Notes: generated by a model not told the origin, from the sequence alone. Positions 53,672 through 64,000 are shown, numbered from the stretch's first letter. The stretch: DNA of 64,000 bases from Acinetobacter genomosp. 15BJ (GCF_000400715.1 NZ_KE007347.1:691680-755679); one strand, 5' to 3'. Numbers and translations: made by a program.

Positions 53672-54400
53672 ATGTCAGCTTCTAAAAATCCACGTTATGC
53701 ACGAATTTTGCTAAAGCTTTCTGGTGAAGCTTTAGCTGGTAATAAAGATATGGGTATTGATGCCCAAGTATTAGATCAAATGTCACTTTCAATCGCTCAC
53801 TTGGTTGGTTTAGGTGTTCAGGTTGGTATTGTTGTTGGTGGTGGTAATTTATACCGTGGTAGCCAATTACAGAAAGACGGTCTGGTTGGTCGCGTAACAG
53901 GTGATCAAATGGGCATGTTGGCAACTGTAATGAACGGTTTAGCGCTGCGCGATGCATTGGTACGCCGCAATATCAAAACACGTCTTATGTCTGCATTGTC
54001 GATTGGTACAGTGGTTGAACCATATTCAAGCCGTGATGCGATTCGTCATTTAAGCCAAAATGAAGTATGCGTATTTGTTGCTGGTACAGGTAATCCATTC
54101 TTTACCACCGATACAGCTGCTTGCTTGCGTGGAATCGAGATTGAAGCAAACTTGATCTTGAAAGCAACTAAGGTTGATGGCGTTTATAACAAAGATCCAA
54201 GTAAATACGATGATGCCGTTAAATATGATCATTTAACTTTTGATCAGGTTTTAGATGAGAAGCTCGGTGTAATGGATCTTACGGCAATTTGTTTATGCCG
54301 TGACCATAATGTGCCATTGCAAGTTTTTGATATGAATAAATCTGGTGCATTGCTTTCTGTTGTAATGGGCGAAAAAGAGGGTACTCACGTAACGAACTAA
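53672..54400 (+). CDS. pyrH: UMP kinase
   Basis: 242 residues. [42 protein letters not shown] and [13 protein letters not shown] are diagnostic. Phosphorylates UMP to UDP as a homohexamer. Heads the conserved run pyrH-frr-uppS-cdsA-dxr-rseP-bamA. GGAG precedes the start. Confidence 0.97.
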   Translation: MSASKNPRYARILLKLSGEALAGNKDMGIDAQVLDQMSLSIAHLVGLGVQVGIVVGGGNLYRGSQLQKDGLVGRVTGDQMGMLATVMNGLALRDALVRRNIKTRLMSALSIGTVVEPYSSRDAIRHLSQNEVCVFVAGTGNPFFTTDTAACLRGIEIEANLILKATKVDGVYNKDPSKYDDAVKYDHLTFDQVLDEKLGVMDLTAICLCRDHNVPLQVFDMNKSGALLSVVMGEKEGTHVTN

Positions 54401-54476
54401 TGTACGTGAGCCATAAAGCTCTTTATACTAATGTCTAAATATTTTGTAATACCTATGAATAAGTAAGGAAGATCAT

Positions 54477-55031
54477 ATGATTAACGATCTCAAACAAGAT
54501 GGCGAACAGCGTATGCAGAAGTCGCTTGACTCTTTAGAGTTGGGCTTTGCTAAAGTTCGTACAGGTCGTGCGCACCCATCTATTTTAAATGGTGTGATGG
54601 TTTCTTACTATGGCTCTGATGTTCCATTGAATCAAGTGGCAAACGTTGGGCTTGAGGATTCACGTACACTATTGGTACAACCATTTGAGCGTTCGATGGT
54701 TGCTGCGATTGATAAAGCGATTCGTGAAGCAGGTTTAGGATTGAACCCAATTACTGCTGATGCAATCCGTGTACCAATGGCTGCGTTAACTGAAGAAACT
54801 CGTCGTGACATGCAAAAAGTTGCGCGTAGTGAAGCTGAAAATGCCAAAGTTGCGATTCGTAATATTCGTCGTGATGTGCTAGGTGATATCAAAGCATTGT
54901 TGAAAGAAAAAGAAATTTCTGAAGATGATGATCGCCGTGCGTCAGATGAGATTCAGAAAATGACTGATAAATATGTTGCAGAGGTTGATAAACGTCTTGC
55001 AGCGAAAGAAGCAGAATTGATGAAGGTCTAA
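54477..55031 (+). CDS. frr: Ribosome recycling factor
   Basis: 184 residues, the usual length. [35 protein letters not shown] and [25 protein letters not shown] are conserved. Splits post-termination ribosomes with EF-G. AAGGAAG lies before the ATG. uppS starts seven bases after its stop. Confidence 0.97.
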   Translation: MINDLKQDGEQRMQKSLDSLELGFAKVRTGRAHPSILNGVMVSYYGSDVPLNQVANVGLEDSRTLLVQPFERSMVAAIDKAIREAGLGLNPITADAIRVPMAALTEETRRDMQKVARSEAENAKVAIRNIRRDVLGDIKALLKEKEISEDDDRRASDEIQKMTDKYVAEVDKRLAAKEAELMKV

Positions 55032-55038
55032 TGTTATT

Positions 55039-55788
55039 ATGACCTTGCAAGAAGAACCGCTTCTTCCTCAACATGTTGCCATCATTATGGATGGCAACAA
55101 TCGTTTTGCCAAAAAAAAGCAAATGCAAAAAGGTGATGGGCATCGTGAAGGCAAAAATGTCTTGGATCCTATTGTTGAACATTGCAAAAAAGAAGGTGTT
55201 CGTGCATTAACAGTTTTTGCATTTTCAAGCGAAAACTGGAATCGACCACAGTACGAAGTTGATTTGCTAATGAAGTTGTTGGAAGAAACAATTCATGAGC
55301 AATTGCCACGTATGGAGAGGTTCAATATCGCGCTACGTTTCATTGGAGACCGTTCTCGGTTGTCAAATGAGTTGCGTGATTTAATGCAATATGCAGAGCA
55401 GAAAACAGCAGCTTTTGATTCAATGACGCTTACCATTGCCATCAGTTATGGTGGTATGTGGGATATGGCACATGCAGCAAAAGTGATTGCGCAAGAAGTA
55501 CTTGCTGGAAAACTTCAAGCAGATCAGATAAATGTTGATTTATTTGATAAATATGTCAGTCTAAATGATCTCCCTGCTGTGGATTTGTTAATTCGTACAG
55601 GCGGAGATTACCGTTTATCTAACTTCTTATTGTGGCAAGCTGCGTATGCGGAGTTGTATTTTACCGATACCTTGTGGCCAGAATTTACCATAGAAGAGTT
55701 GGATCGCGCATTTCGTGTTTTTTCAGGACGTGAAAGACGCTTTGGTAAAACCTCAGAACAGATTCAACAAGCGAAAATAGAGAATTAA
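55039..55788 (+). CDS. uppS: Undecaprenyl diphosphate synthase
   Basis: 249 residues. IIMDGNNRFAKKK carries the catalytic Asp; the fourth residue of the usual DGNGRWA motif is changed (Asn, with Phe for Trp). FAFSSENWNRP and LLIRTGGDYRLSNFLLWQ match, the last with Asp-Tyr where Glu-Gln is usual. Makes C55 isoprenoid for peptidoglycan and O-antigen carriers. Three bases before cdsA. Confidence 0.95.
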   Translation: MTLQEEPLLPQHVAIIMDGNNRFAKKKQMQKGDGHREGKNVLDPIVEHCKKEGVRALTVFAFSSENWNRPQYEVDLLMKLLEETIHEQLPRMERFNIALRFIGDRSRLSNELRDLMQYAEQKTAAFDSMTLTIAISYGGMWDMAHAAKVIAQEVLAGKLQADQINVDLFDKYVSLNDLPAVDLLIRTGGDYRLSNFLLWQAAYAELYFTDTLWPEFTIEELDRAFRVFSGRERRFGKTSEQIQQAKIEN

Positions 55789-55790
55789 TA

Positions 55791-56615
55791 ATGTTAGAGC
55801 GGATTATTACCGCATTGGTGTTAGTTGCTGTTGTTTTAAGTTGCATGTTTGCAACGCAATCACATTATCCAATGTTTGTGCTTATGATTTTAGCCGCGGG
55901 GGTTGCAGGTTATGAGTGGTTTAAGCTTATGCCTAGAACTACAACGCCTGTGTCAAAACCTAAGGCTTGGGTATATGGGGGATGTGTTGCACTAATATCA
56001 ACACTGGCATTATTTTTTGATGATGTAGCACTTTTACTTTGGGCTGCATCCATCCTCACTTGGTTGGGTAGTATCTATTGGGTTAAGAATTTCCCACAAT
56101 CTGATAGTTGGTACAATGTATCATTACATATTGTTGGATTTATTCTTATTTCTGCTGCAGTGACCGCACTTTATGGCGTGTGGCATAGTTCACCGTGGTG
56201 GCTGATGTATTTGTTCCTTTTGGTATGGGGAGCAGATAGTGGTGCCTACTTTGTTGGGCGTAAATTCGGTAAGAAAAAACTTGCACCCTTTGTGAGCCCA
56301 AACAAATCTGTGGAAGGTTTGTATGGTGGCATTGCAACAACCATTATCATTATGTTGGTTGTACAGTATTTCTATCTAAATTTAAGTTTCATACAACTTA
56401 TTTTATTCTTGGTCCTTTCGATTATTACCGTGTTTGCTTCGGTGTTGGGTGACTTGTTTGAATCTATGATTAAGCGTCGTGCAGGAATTAAAGATTCAGG
56501 TCGTGTTCTTCCTGGGCATGGCGGTGTATTGGATCGTATCGATTCTTTACTTGCTGCTGCACCGATTTTTGCGACAGGTATGTATATATTAAAACTTATT
56601 GGTGTAGATCTTTAA
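55791..56615 (+). CDS. cdsA: Phosphatidate cytidylyltransferase
   Basis: 274 residues, several membrane helices. The CDP-alcohol-transfer signature MIKRRAGIKDSGRVLPGHGG with DRIDS is intact near the C-terminus. Makes CDP-diacylglycerol for phospholipids. Its stop codon abuts the dxr start. Confidence 0.96.
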   Translation: MLERIITALVLVAVVLSCMFATQSHYPMFVLMILAAGVAGYEWFKLMPRTTTPVSKPKAWVYGGCVALISTLALFFDDVALLLWAASILTWLGSIYWVKNFPQSDSWYNVSLHIVGFILISAAVTALYGVWHSSPWWLMYLFLLVWGADSGAYFVGRKFGKKKLAPFVSPNKSVEGLYGGIATTIIIMLVVQYFYLNLSFIQLILFLVLSIITVFASVLGDLFESMIKRRAGIKDSGRVLPGHGGVLDRIDSLLAAAPIFATGMYILKLIGVDL

Positions 56616-57812
56616 ATGACTCAAGCTGTTTGTATATTGGGTGTTACGGGTTCAATTGGACAAAGTACTTTAAAAGTATTAGAACAACACCCAGATCAAT
56701 ACACTGTATTTGCAGTCTCTGCATATAGTCGTTTAGATGAACTTTTAGAAATTTGTAAAAAATATCATCCGAAAATTGTTGTTGTGCCAAATGAGAAAGC
56801 ATTTGAGTTGCAACAACGCTTCAATCAAGAAAATCTAAAACAGATTGAAATTTTAACGGATGAAGCGGGTTTGATCACAATTGCTGAACATGTTGATGTT
56901 GATATTGTGATGGCAGCGATCGTCGGTGCTGCTGGTCTGCTGCCAACACTTGCTGCAGTAAAAGCAGGTAAGCGTGTTTTACTTGCTAATAAAGAATCAT
57001 TGGTAATGTCTGGCGACATTATGATGCAGGCGGCAAAACAGAATAATGCGCTATTATTGCCTGTAGACTCTGAGCACAATGCAATATTCCAGTCTTTACC
57101 ACATAATTATCTAAATACTGAAAGAACGGGTCAGCCACAATTAGGTGTCTCGCAAATTTTGCTGACTGCATCTGGTGGTCCTTTCTTGAATCACAGCTTA
57201 GAGCAATTAAAGGATGTAACGCCGCAACAAGCATGTAAGCATCCGAACTGGTCTATGGGGCAAAAAATCTCCGTAGATTCTGCAACTTTGATGAATAAAG
57301 GCTTGGAATTGATCGAAGCTTGTCATTTGTTTTCAATATCAGAACATTTTGTTACAGTTGTTGTTCATCCACAAAGTATTATTCACTCCATGGTGCAATA
57401 TGTGGATGGATCAACTTTGGCACAAATGGGTAATCCTGATATGTGTACACCGATTGCACATGCATTGGCGTGGCCAAAGCGTTTGGCAACACATGTACCT
57501 GCATTAAATTTATTTGAGACAGCTCAATTAAATTTCCAATCACCTGATCTTGTTAAATTTCCAGCATTGGATTTAGCACGTCAGGCAATGCGCGCAGGCG
57601 GTTTAGCACCAACGATTTTAAATGCCGCTAATGAAATTGCAGTTGCAGCATTTTTGCAACAAAGAATTAGATTTACTCAGATTGCTGAAGTTGTCGAAAA
57701 TACTTTGCAAACTGTACAAAATGCTAAAGCAGAAAACATAGACATCATTTTACAGACTGATATGATCGCAAGACAAATTGCAGAAAAGTATATTGTGGGT
57801 ATAGGAGGCTAA
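56616..57812 (+). CDS. dxr: 1-deoxy-D-xylulose 5-phosphate reductoisomerase
   Basis: 398 residues. NADPH loop GVTGSIGQSTL at the N-terminus, metal-site block PVDSEHNAIFQSL and NWSMGQKISVDSATLMNKGLE are conserved. Second step of the MEP pathway. Begins directly after the cdsA stop (TAA ATG) and ends five bases before rseP. Confidence 0.97.
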   Translation: MTQAVCILGVTGSIGQSTLKVLEQHPDQYTVFAVSAYSRLDELLEICKKYHPKIVVVPNEKAFELQQRFNQENLKQIEILTDEAGLITIAEHVDVDIVMAAIVGAAGLLPTLAAVKAGKRVLLANKESLVMSGDIMMQAAKQNNALLLPVDSEHNAIFQSLPHNYLNTERTGQPQLGVSQILLTASGGPFLNHSLEQLKDVTPQQACKHPNWSMGQKISVDSATLMNKGLELIEACHLFSISEHFVTVVVHPQSIIHSMVQYVDGSTLAQMGNPDMCTPIAHALAWPKRLATHVPALNLFETAQLNFQSPDLVKFPALDLARQAMRAGGLAPTILNAANEIAVAAFLQQRIRFTQIAEVVENTLQTVQNAKAENIDIILQTDMIARQIAEKYIVGIGG

Positions 57813-57817
57813 ATCGT

Positions 57818-59173
57818 ATGAATGCACTATTTATGATTGTTGCAGCGATTTTATTGCTTGGTCCTCTGATCGCAATTCACGAATTTGGTCATTATTGGGT
57901 CGCGCGAAAACTGGGTGTTAAGGTTCTGGTCTATTCCATTGGTTTTGGGCCAACCTTGTTGAAATGGCAATCTAAAAAATCAGGCATCCAATATCAACTT
58001 TCAGCATTACCACTTGGTGGTTATGTCAAAATGTTGGATGAGCGCGAAGGGAATGTTGCTGAACAAGATTTACCTTATGCGTTTAACCGTCAATCGCCAT
58101 GGAAGCGGATAGCGATTGTTGCTGCTGGTCCGTTAATTAATCTGATTTTTGCAGTATTTCTGTTTTGGATTTTATTCTTGCCAGCGCAAGAGCAGCTGAA
58201 TACTCGTATTGGTAAAGTCATGCCGAATACGCCAGCAGCACAAGTTGATCTACATGTAGGCGACAAAGTGTTGATGGTTGATGGTCAAACTACATCGACA
58301 TGGGAAAAGTTAAATTATGCTTTGGTCAACCGTGTAGGTGAAACTGGGCAGGTTTCAATCATTGTTGATCGTGCAGGGACTGAGAAACAATTTAGTTTAC
58401 CCATCAAAGAATTTTTAAAAGATCAAAGTCAATCCCCATTAGATGCACTTGGCTTCTTACCTTATCGCCCTGTAATCCCTGCAACAGTCAAAGAGCTGAG
58501 TGCGGATGGCGCGGCAGTTCGTCAAGGCATGAAGGTGGGAGACCAAATTGTTGCAATTGATAACGTTGCAATGAAAGATTGGTTTGATGTGGTTGATGTG
58601 GTTCAGAAATCGCCAGAAAAGCTTTTAAATATTGATGTGCTGCGTCAGGGCCAACTTGTGCATTTACAAGTGATGCCTCAAGGGCAGCGCGATAATATGG
58701 GTAATACGACTGGGATGCTCGGCGTGAAAAGTGATGCTGGTAAAATCACAATTCCAAATGATTATAAGCAAACCATTCAATACTCACCTGTTGAAGCGCT
58801 TGTTGTAGCTTTTGAAAAAACAACACAGCTTTCGGGTATGATTTTCAACTCCATCATTAAAATGGTGAGAGGCTTAATTGGTTTAGATAATTTATCTGGT
58901 CCAATCACAATTGCCAAAGTTGCTGGTCAAAGTGCGGAAATGGGGTGGCAAACCTTTATTTCATTCATGGCTTTGATGAGTGTAAGTTTGGGAATTCTAA
59001 ATTTATTGCCGATTCCTATGCTGGATGGTGGCCATTTAGTTTATTACTTTATCGAAGCAATTCGTGGTAAACCTGTTTCTGAACAAATACAGATGTTTGG
59101 TCTAAAAGTTGGTATGGTACTGCTCGGTAGCATGATGCTTTTGGCTTTATTTAACGACTTCATGCGTTTATAA
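57818..59173 (+). CDS. rseP: Site-2 zinc metalloprotease RseP
   Basis: 451 residues, inner membrane. HEFGHYWVAR (HExxH, about residue 22) and NLLPIPMLDGGH near the C-terminus are the zinc site; two PDZ domains lie between (TRIGKVMPNTPAAQVDLHVGDKV and KELSADGAAVRQGMKVGDQI). Cuts anti-sigma factor RseA and remnant signal peptides. Usual position before bamA. Confidence 0.96.
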   Translation: MNALFMIVAAILLLGPLIAIHEFGHYWVARKLGVKVLVYSIGFGPTLLKWQSKKSGIQYQLSALPLGGYVKMLDEREGNVAEQDLPYAFNRQSPWKRIAIVAAGPLINLIFAVFLFWILFLPAQEQLNTRIGKVMPNTPAAQVDLHVGDKVLMVDGQTTSTWEKLNYALVNRVGETGQVSIIVDRAGTEKQFSLPIKEFLKDQSQSPLDALGFLPYRPVIPATVKELSADGAAVRQGMKVGDQIVAIDNVAMKDWFDVVDVVQKSPEKLLNIDVLRQGQLVHLQVMPQGQRDNMGNTTGMLGVKSDAGKITIPNDYKQTIQYSPVEALVVAFEKTTQLSGMIFNSIIKMVRGLIGLDNLSGPITIAKVAGQSAEMGWQTFISFMALMSVSLGILNLLPIPMLDGGHLVYYFIEAIRGKPVSEQIQMFGLKVGMVLLGSMMLLALFNDFMRL

Positions 59174-59207
59174 CAACGCAAATGGAATTTAACTTACTGG
59201 AAGATAT

Positions 59208-61721
59208 ATGGGCATGCGTCACACACATTTATTAATGCCTTTGGCACTGGTTAGTGCGATGGCAGTGGTACAACAAGCATACGCAGCAGATGAGTTTCTT
59301 GCACGAGATATACGAATTGATGGCTTAGTGCGTTTAACACCTGCAAGTATCTATTCTATGTTACCAATAAATAGTGGCGATAGAGTAAGTGATCCAATGA
59401 TTGCTGAGTCAATCCGCACTTTATATGCCTCAGGTTTATTTGACGATATTAAAACCTATAAAGAAAATGATGTTTTAGTTTTTAAAGTTGTTGAACGTCC
59501 AGTTATTTCTAAATTGGAATTTAAAGGCAATAAACTTATTCCGAAAGAAGCCTTAGAACAAGGCTTAAAGAAGATGGGTATTGCTGAAGGTGAAGTATTT
59601 AAGAAGTCTGCATTACAGACCATTGAAACTGAGCTTGAACAACAATATACCCAGCAAGGTCGTTATGATGCGGATGTAACGGTTGAAACTGTTGCACGTC
59701 CAAATAACCGTGTTGAATTAAAGCTTAACTTTAATGAAGGTACGGCAGCTAAAGTTTTTGATATCAATATTATTGGTAATACTGTCTTTAGTGATAGCGA
59801 TATCAAGCAAGCTTTTGCGGTGAAAGAAAGTGGTTGGGCTTCTATTGTTACCCGTAATGACCGCTATGCACGTGAGAAAATGGCTGCTAGTTTAGAAGCT
59901 TTACGTGCACTATATTTAAACAAAGGTTATATCAACTTTAATATCATCAACTCGCAATTGAATATTAGTGAAGATAAAAAACACATCTTTATTGAAGTTT
60001 CAGTGGATGAGGGTAGCCAGTTTAAATTTGGTGAAACGAAATTCTTAGGTGACGCACTTTATAAACCTGAAGAGTTACAAGCGCTAAAATTGTATAAAGA
60101 TGGCGAAACTTATTCGCAAGAAAGAGTAAATGCGGTTAAGCAGCTGTTATTGCGTAAGTATGGTAATGCTGGCTATTACTATGCTGAAGTGAATGTTGTA
60201 CCTGATATTAATAATCAAACAGGTATTGTTGGTTTAAATTACTACATCAATCCTGGTCAACAAGTAACAGTACGTCGTATTAACTTCACAGGTAACAGTA
60301 AAACTGCGGATGAAGTGTTACGTCGTGAAATGCGTCAAATGGAAGGCGCATTGGCAAGTAATGAGAAAATTGACTTATCTAAAGTTCGTTTAGAGCGTAC
60401 AGGCTTCTTTAAAACAGTTGATGTTAAACCTGTTCGTGTTCCAAACTCTCCAGATGAAGTTGACTTAAATGTCAATGTTGAAGAACAACATTCTGGTACA
60501 ACGACACTTGCAGTAGGTTACTCGCAAAATGGCGGTGTAACCTTCCAGGCAGGTTTAAGTCAAACTAACTTTATGGGAACAGGTAATCGTGTTGCGATCG
60601 ACTTATCCCGTTCAGAAACGCAAGATTACTATAACTTAAGTGTAACTGATCCATACTTCACTATTGATGGTGTCAGCCGTGGTTATAACGTTTATTACCG
60701 TAAAACCAAGTTGAATAAAGACTATAACGTTAATAACTACGTAACTGATAGTATTGGTGGTAGTTTAAGTTTTGGTTATCCGATTGATGAAAACCAAAGT
60801 TTAAGTGCGTCTTTAGGCATCGATCAAACCAAAGTACGTACTGGCCCGAGCGTTTCAACTTATATTCGTGATTATTTGTTAGCTAATGGTGGTAAGACAA
60901 CAGGTTATGGTAGTTATTGCCCAACAGAGGATTTAGCCAAAGATGATAAAGGGAATTATACAGGCGCGTGTAACCCTGGAAAAGAAATTCCATATGGTAA
61001 TGCTTTTGAAGGGACTTTCTTAACCTATAACTTGAACTTAGGTTGGTCATATAACACGTTGAACCGACCAATTTTCCCAACTTCAGGTATGTCACATCGT
61101 GTTGGTTTAGAAATTGGTTTGCCTGGTAGCGATGTTGATTATCAAAAAGTAACATATGATGCACAAGCGTTTAAATCACTTTGGGGTGGTTTTGTACTTC
61201 GCGGTTACGGTAAGTTAGGCTATGGTAATGATCTACCATTCTATAAGAACTTCTATGCTGGCGGTTACGGTTCAGTCCGTGGTTATGACAATAGCTCTCT
61301 AGGCCCAAGATATCCAAGTGTAATTTTCCAGAAAACTGATCAAACTGACCTTGATCCTGAAGAAATTGGTGGTAATGCACTCGTTCAATTCGGTACAGAA
61401 CTTGCGATTCCTTTACCATTTAAAGGGGATTGGACACGTCAAGTACGTCCAGTATTGTTTGCAGAGGGTGCTCAAGTTTTCGATACGAAATGCGATGTTC
61501 CAACTGGCACAATGAAAATGAATAATAGCAATATTGATATTAAGCAGTATTGTAAAGACAACTACAATTTTGATTTTGGTAATATGCGTTATAGCGTCGG
61601 TGTTGGTTTCACATGGATTACCATGATTGGTCCACTGTCACTCAGTTATGCATTCCCACTGAATGATAAAAAAGGCGATGATACAAAATCTATCCAATTT
61701 GAAATCGGTCGTACGTTCTAA
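59208..61721 (+). CDS. bamA: Outer-membrane protein assembly factor BamA
   Basis: 837 residues. Signal peptide ends QQAYA-ADEFLARDIRIDGL; five POTRA domains follow, then the Omp85 barrel with the L6 motif GSVRGYDNSSLGPR (about 690) and a C-terminal Phe (QFEIGRTF). Folds beta barrels into the outer membrane. ATG 59208 and 59214 are both possible starts. An extracellular loop (about 570-600) with several charged residues and two Cys is lineage-variable. Confidence 0.97.
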   Translation: MGMRHTHLLMPLALVSAMAVVQQAYAADEFLARDIRIDGLVRLTPASIYSMLPINSGDRVSDPMIAESIRTLYASGLFDDIKTYKENDVLVFKVVERPVISKLEFKGNKLIPKEALEQGLKKMGIAEGEVFKKSALQTIETELEQQYTQQGRYDADVTVETVARPNNRVELKLNFNEGTAAKVFDINIIGNTVFSDSDIKQAFAVKESGWASIVTRNDRYAREKMAASLEALRALYLNKGYINFNIINSQLNISEDKKHIFIEVSVDEGSQFKFGETKFLGDALYKPEELQALKLYKDGETYSQERVNAVKQLLLRKYGNAGYYYAEVNVVPDINNQTGIVGLNYYINPGQQVTVRRINFTGNSKTADEVLRREMRQMEGALASNEKIDLSKVRLERTGFFKTVDVKPVRVPNSPDEVDLNVNVEEQHSGTTTLAVGYSQNGGVTFQAGLSQTNFMGTGNRVAIDLSRSETQDYYNLSVTDPYFTIDGVSRGYNVYYRKTKLNKDYNVNNYVTDSIGGSLSFGYPIDENQSLSASLGIDQTKVRTGPSVSTYIRDYLLANGGKTTGYGSYCPTEDLAKDDKGNYTGACNPGKEIPYGNAFEGTFLTYNLNLGWSYNTLNRPIFPTSGMSHRVGLEIGLPGSDVDYQKVTYDAQAFKSLWGGFVLRGYGKLGYGNDLPFYKNFYAGGYGSVRGYDNSSLGPRYPSVIFQKTDQTDLDPEEIGGNALVQFGTELAIPLPFKGDWTRQVRPVLFAEGAQVFDTKCDVPTGTMKMNNSNIDIKQYCKDNYNFDFGNMRYSVGVGFTWITMIGPLSLSYAFPLNDKKGDDTKSIQFEIGRTF

Positions 61722-61765
61722 GTACGACCTTATTTAGCGCTGTAACATATATAAAGGATGTCATA

Positions 61766-62266
61766 ATGAAAACATTAACAATGCTCATGTTAGGTTTGGG
61801 ATTCACGGTTTCTGCGTCTGTAAATGCTGCAGGACTTGGTGTGGTTGATTTAGCGAAAGTTGTTGAAAGCAGTACTTATCTAAAACAACAAAATGCGAGC
61901 CTAACTCAGTCAGTTAAACCAACTTCGACTCGACTGGAGCAATTGGGTAAAGAATTAGAATCTTTGCAGCAAAAAGCACAGACTGATGGTCAAAAAATGA
62001 ATCAGGCTGATATTCAGAAACTTACTGCTCAATATCAGTCAAAGTTAAGTGAATTTAATTCGACTCAACAAGGCTTGCAGACCAAAGTTCAGTCAAGCTT
62101 ACAGGCGATGAATACCACTTTTGAGTCACGTGTGAAACAAGCTGCTGAACAATTGCGTAAAGAAAGTAATTTAGACTTTATTTTAAATAAAAATTCTACG
62201 ATTGCCTCTGACGCTCAGTATGATTTAACTGATAAAATGATCCAAAAGGTCAATGCTATTAAATAA
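61766..62266 (+). CDS. skp: Periplasmic chaperone OmpH/Skp
   Basis: 166 residues. Signal peptide ends SVNA-AGLGVVDLAKV; a long Gln/Lys-rich coiled coil follows (about 45-130), which forms the tentacles of the trimer. It carries unfolded outer-membrane proteins to BamA. AAGGATG upstream; lpxD begins three bases after the stop. Confidence 0.93.
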   Translation: MKTLTMLMLGLGFTVSASVNAAGLGVVDLAKVVESSTYLKQQNASLTQSVKPTSTRLEQLGKELESLQQKAQTDGQKMNQADIQKLTAQYQSKLSEFNSTQQGLQTKVQSSLQAMNTTFESRVKQAAEQLRKESNLDFILNKNSTIASDAQYDLTDKMIQKVNAIK

Positions 62267-62269
62267 TCA

Positions 62270-63340
62270 ATGAATAGACGTACTTATCGTTTAGAAGAAA
62301 TTGCTCACCTTGTCAAAGGTGAGTATTTCGGTGAGAAGAATTTCCAAATTTCTAATTTGGCAAGTTTAGAACATGCAGAAAAACAGCATATTTGCTTTGT
62401 AAATGGTGAAAAATATTTGGCAGCAGCTGAAGCAAGCCACGCTGGTGTATATATTGTCACTGCAGCACTTAAACAGCAGCTTGTAAACAAACAAAATTTT
62501 ATTGTTGTTGATAATCCTTATTTGGCATTTGCCACACTCACACATTTATTTGAAAAAAAGATAACTCAATGCGGTATCGAAAGTACTGCTCGAATTCATC
62601 CATCTGCAATTATCGCTGATGATGCCTATATCGGGCACTATGTTGTCATCGGTGAAAACTGTGTCGTGGGTAACAATACCATTATTCAAGCTCACGCTTT
62701 TCTTGATGATGAAGTGGAAGTGGGTAAAGATTGCTTTATTGATGCGCATGTCACTATAACTGGTGCTGCAAAATTGAAAGACCGTGTTCGTATTCATGCC
62801 AATACGGTGATCGGCACTGAAGGTTTTGGTTTTGCTCCTTATCAAGGGAAGTGGCATCGTATCGCTCAACTTGGTTCAGTTCGTATTGGAAATGATGTTC
62901 GTATTGGTTCAAATTGTAGTATTGATCGCGGTGCACTCGATGACACAATTTTAGAAGATGGTGTCATTATTGATAACCTTGTGCAAATTGCTCACAATGT
63001 TCAAATTGGAGAGAACACCGCCATTGCTGCCAATTGCGGAATTGCAGGAAGTGCGAAAATTGGCAAAAACTGTATCATGGGGGGCGCTTCGGGTGTGGTT
63101 GGACACCTTGAAATTACCGATAACGTAACACTTACAGCAATGTCAATGGTCACAAAAAATATTTCTGAGCCTGGAACATATTCTTCTGGCATGGGGTTGT
63201 TTGAAAATAGTCATTGGAAAAAGACAATTGTTCGTCTAAGACAATTAGCAGATGTGCCATTGACCCAAATCGCCAAAAGGCTTGATCATATGCAAGCTCA
63301 ATTAGAGTCCCTTGAATCAACCCTTAAGTTACGTAAATAA
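62270..63340 (+). CDS. lpxD: UDP-3-O-(3-hydroxyacyl)glucosamine N-acyltransferase
   Basis: 356 residues. N-terminal uridine-binding domain, then a left-handed beta-helix of hexapeptide repeats (about 110-280) with the active His in [14 protein letters not shown] and [11 protein letters not shown]. Third step of lipid A synthesis. fabZ starts six bases after its stop. Confidence 0.96.
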   Translation: MNRRTYRLEEIAHLVKGEYFGEKNFQISNLASLEHAEKQHICFVNGEKYLAAAEASHAGVYIVTAALKQQLVNKQNFIVVDNPYLAFATLTHLFEKKITQCGIESTARIHPSAIIADDAYIGHYVVIGENCVVGNNTIIQAHAFLDDEVEVGKDCFIDAHVTITGAAKLKDRVRIHANTVIGTEGFGFAPYQGKWHRIAQLGSVRIGNDVRIGSNCSIDRGALDDTILEDGVIIDNLVQIAHNVQIGENTAIAANCGIAGSAKIGKNCIMGGASGVVGHLEITDNVTLTAMSMVTKNISEPGTYSSGMGLFENSHWKKTIVRLRQLADVPLTQIAKRLDHMQAQLESLESTLKLRK

Positions 63341-63346
63341 TTTATT

Positions 63347-63832
63347 ATGACTGAGTCTACATTACCAGCATTCACAATGCCTGAATTACCTATGGATATT
63401 CTTACCATTCGTGAATATTTACCGCATCGTTATCCTTTTTTACTTGTTGATCGTGTTACTGAAGTAACTGAGAATAGCATTGTCGGTTATAAAAACGTCT
63501 CGATTAACGAAGAGTTTTTACAAGGGCATTTCCCAACGTACCCGATTATGCCAGGCGTGCTGATTATTGAAGCTTTGGCACAAGTCTCTGGTATATTAGG
63601 TTTTGTACTTACAAATCAAAAGCCGAAAGCCGGTTCATTGTTCCTGTTTGCGGGTGCTGAAAAAATCAGGTTTAAAAAACAAGTTGTTGCAGGTGACCAG
63701 CTTATCTTAAAATCTGAACTTGTGATGCAAAAACGCGGTATTTACAAGTACAATTGTACCGCTAGTGTCGATGGTAAGGTTGCCGCGACAGCAGAGATTA
63801 TTATTTCCCACCAGAAAATAGAGCAGACATGA
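63347..63832 (+). CDS. fabZ: 3-hydroxyacyl-ACP dehydratase FabZ
   Basis: 161 residues. Hot-dog fold with catalytic His in [20 protein letters not shown] (His at about 63, Glu at about 77). Removes water from 3-hydroxyacyl-ACP in fatty acid synthesis, competing with LpxA/LpxD for the same substrate. Overlaps the lpxA start by four bases (ATGA). Confidence 0.96.
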   Translation: MTESTLPAFTMPELPMDILTIREYLPHRYPFLLVDRVTEVTENSIVGYKNVSINEEFLQGHFPTYPIMPGVLIIEALAQVSGILGFVLTNQKPKAGSLFLFAGAEKIRFKKQVVAGDQLILKSELVMQKRGIYKYNCTASVDGKVAATAEIIISHQKIEQT

Positions 63833-64000
63833 GTAGTCAAAATTTAATACATCCTACAGCAATTATTGACCCGTCTGCAGAAATCGCTTCTGATGTACAA
63901 ATTGGTCCATATTGTATTGTAGGTCCAAATGTAAGTATTGACTCTGGTACAAAATTACATTCACATGTTGTTATTGGTGGTTTTACGAGAATTGGTAAAA
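63829..64000 (+). CDS. lpxA: UDP-N-acetylglucosamine acyltransferase, N-terminal part (3' truncated by window)
   Basis: The first 57 codons only. [20 protein letters not shown] followed by [13 protein letters not shown] is the beginning of the LpxA hexapeptide beta-helix; the gene runs past base 64000. First committed step of lipid A. Its start codon overlaps the fabZ stop. Confidence 0.93.
   Translation, partial: MSSQNLIHPTAIIDPSAEIASDVQIGPYCIVGPNVSIDSGTKLHSHVVIGGFTRIGK

Overview
The window reads as chromosomal DNA of an Acinetobacter-like gammaproteobacterium (Moraxellaceae). The evidence is the moderately AT-rich composition, the gene content and several local arrangements: nirB followed by a NirD-reductase fusion and nasA, a bifunctional MoaC/MoaB gene inside a moa-moeA operon, tusDCBE beside a GalE-like gene, and the rseP-bamA-skp-lpxD-fabZ-lpxA envelope cluster. 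I cannot fix the species from sequence alone. No rRNA, tRNA, CRISPR array, prophage or insertion sequence was seen.

Layout. (1) 1-8.2 kb: nitrate/nitrite assimilation, with the end of a nitrate transporter, nirB, a NirD-like domain fused to a flavin reductase, nasA and mobA. A cluster of REP-like palindromes sits just before nasA. (2) 8.2-14.1 kb: a microcin-like secretion locus made of a double-glycine-type precursor peptide with its own terminator, a secreted FAD oxidase of the cholesterol-oxidase type, an HlyD adaptor and a C39-peptidase ABC exporter. No immunity gene is recognisable. (3) 14.2-28.5 kb: accessory catabolism. It holds an MFS gene divergent from a LysR regulator, then an apparent seven-gene operon (quinone oxidoreductase, TauD/TfdA dioxygenase, BKACE enzyme, MFS, DsbA-like, Rieske ferredoxin, YeiH exporter), an AraC regulator, an RBBP9-type hydrolase, a DUF1302 outer-membrane protein and dsdA. 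(4) 28.8-36.3 kb: a MaoC-like protein paired with a molybdopterin oxidoreductase, then moaA-moaD-moaE-moaCB-moeA. (5) 36.4-49.2 kb: HxlR, a MocR regulator divergent from an EamA transporter, tusDCBE, a GalE-like protein, fumC, a tandem glycine riboswitch with a DadA-like oxidase, ispF, argF and TetR. (6) 49.3-64 kb: ntrC-ntrB, rimO, then pyrH-frr-uppS-cdsA-dxr-rseP-bamA-skp-lpxD-fabZ-lpxA (lpxA runs off the end).

How it fits together. NasA (Mo-bisMGD) and NirBD reduce nitrate to ammonium. The moa/moe/mob genes make the molybdenum cofactor, and NtrBC senses nitrogen status. The sequence supports one regulatory link between these parts. A sigma-54 type -24/-12 element lies before moaA and another before ntrB, and each has GCACC/GGTGC (NtrC-like) half-sites about 105-160 bp upstream. 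This suggests that cofactor synthesis and the NtrBC pair are both switched by nitrogen limitation.

The most unusual parts are the microcin-like operon with a flavin oxidase where an immunity gene would be expected, the TauD-BKACE-Rieske-YeiH operon (possibly for a sulfonated or beta-keto acid substrate), and a GalE paralogue whose catalytic lysine is replaced by glutamine.
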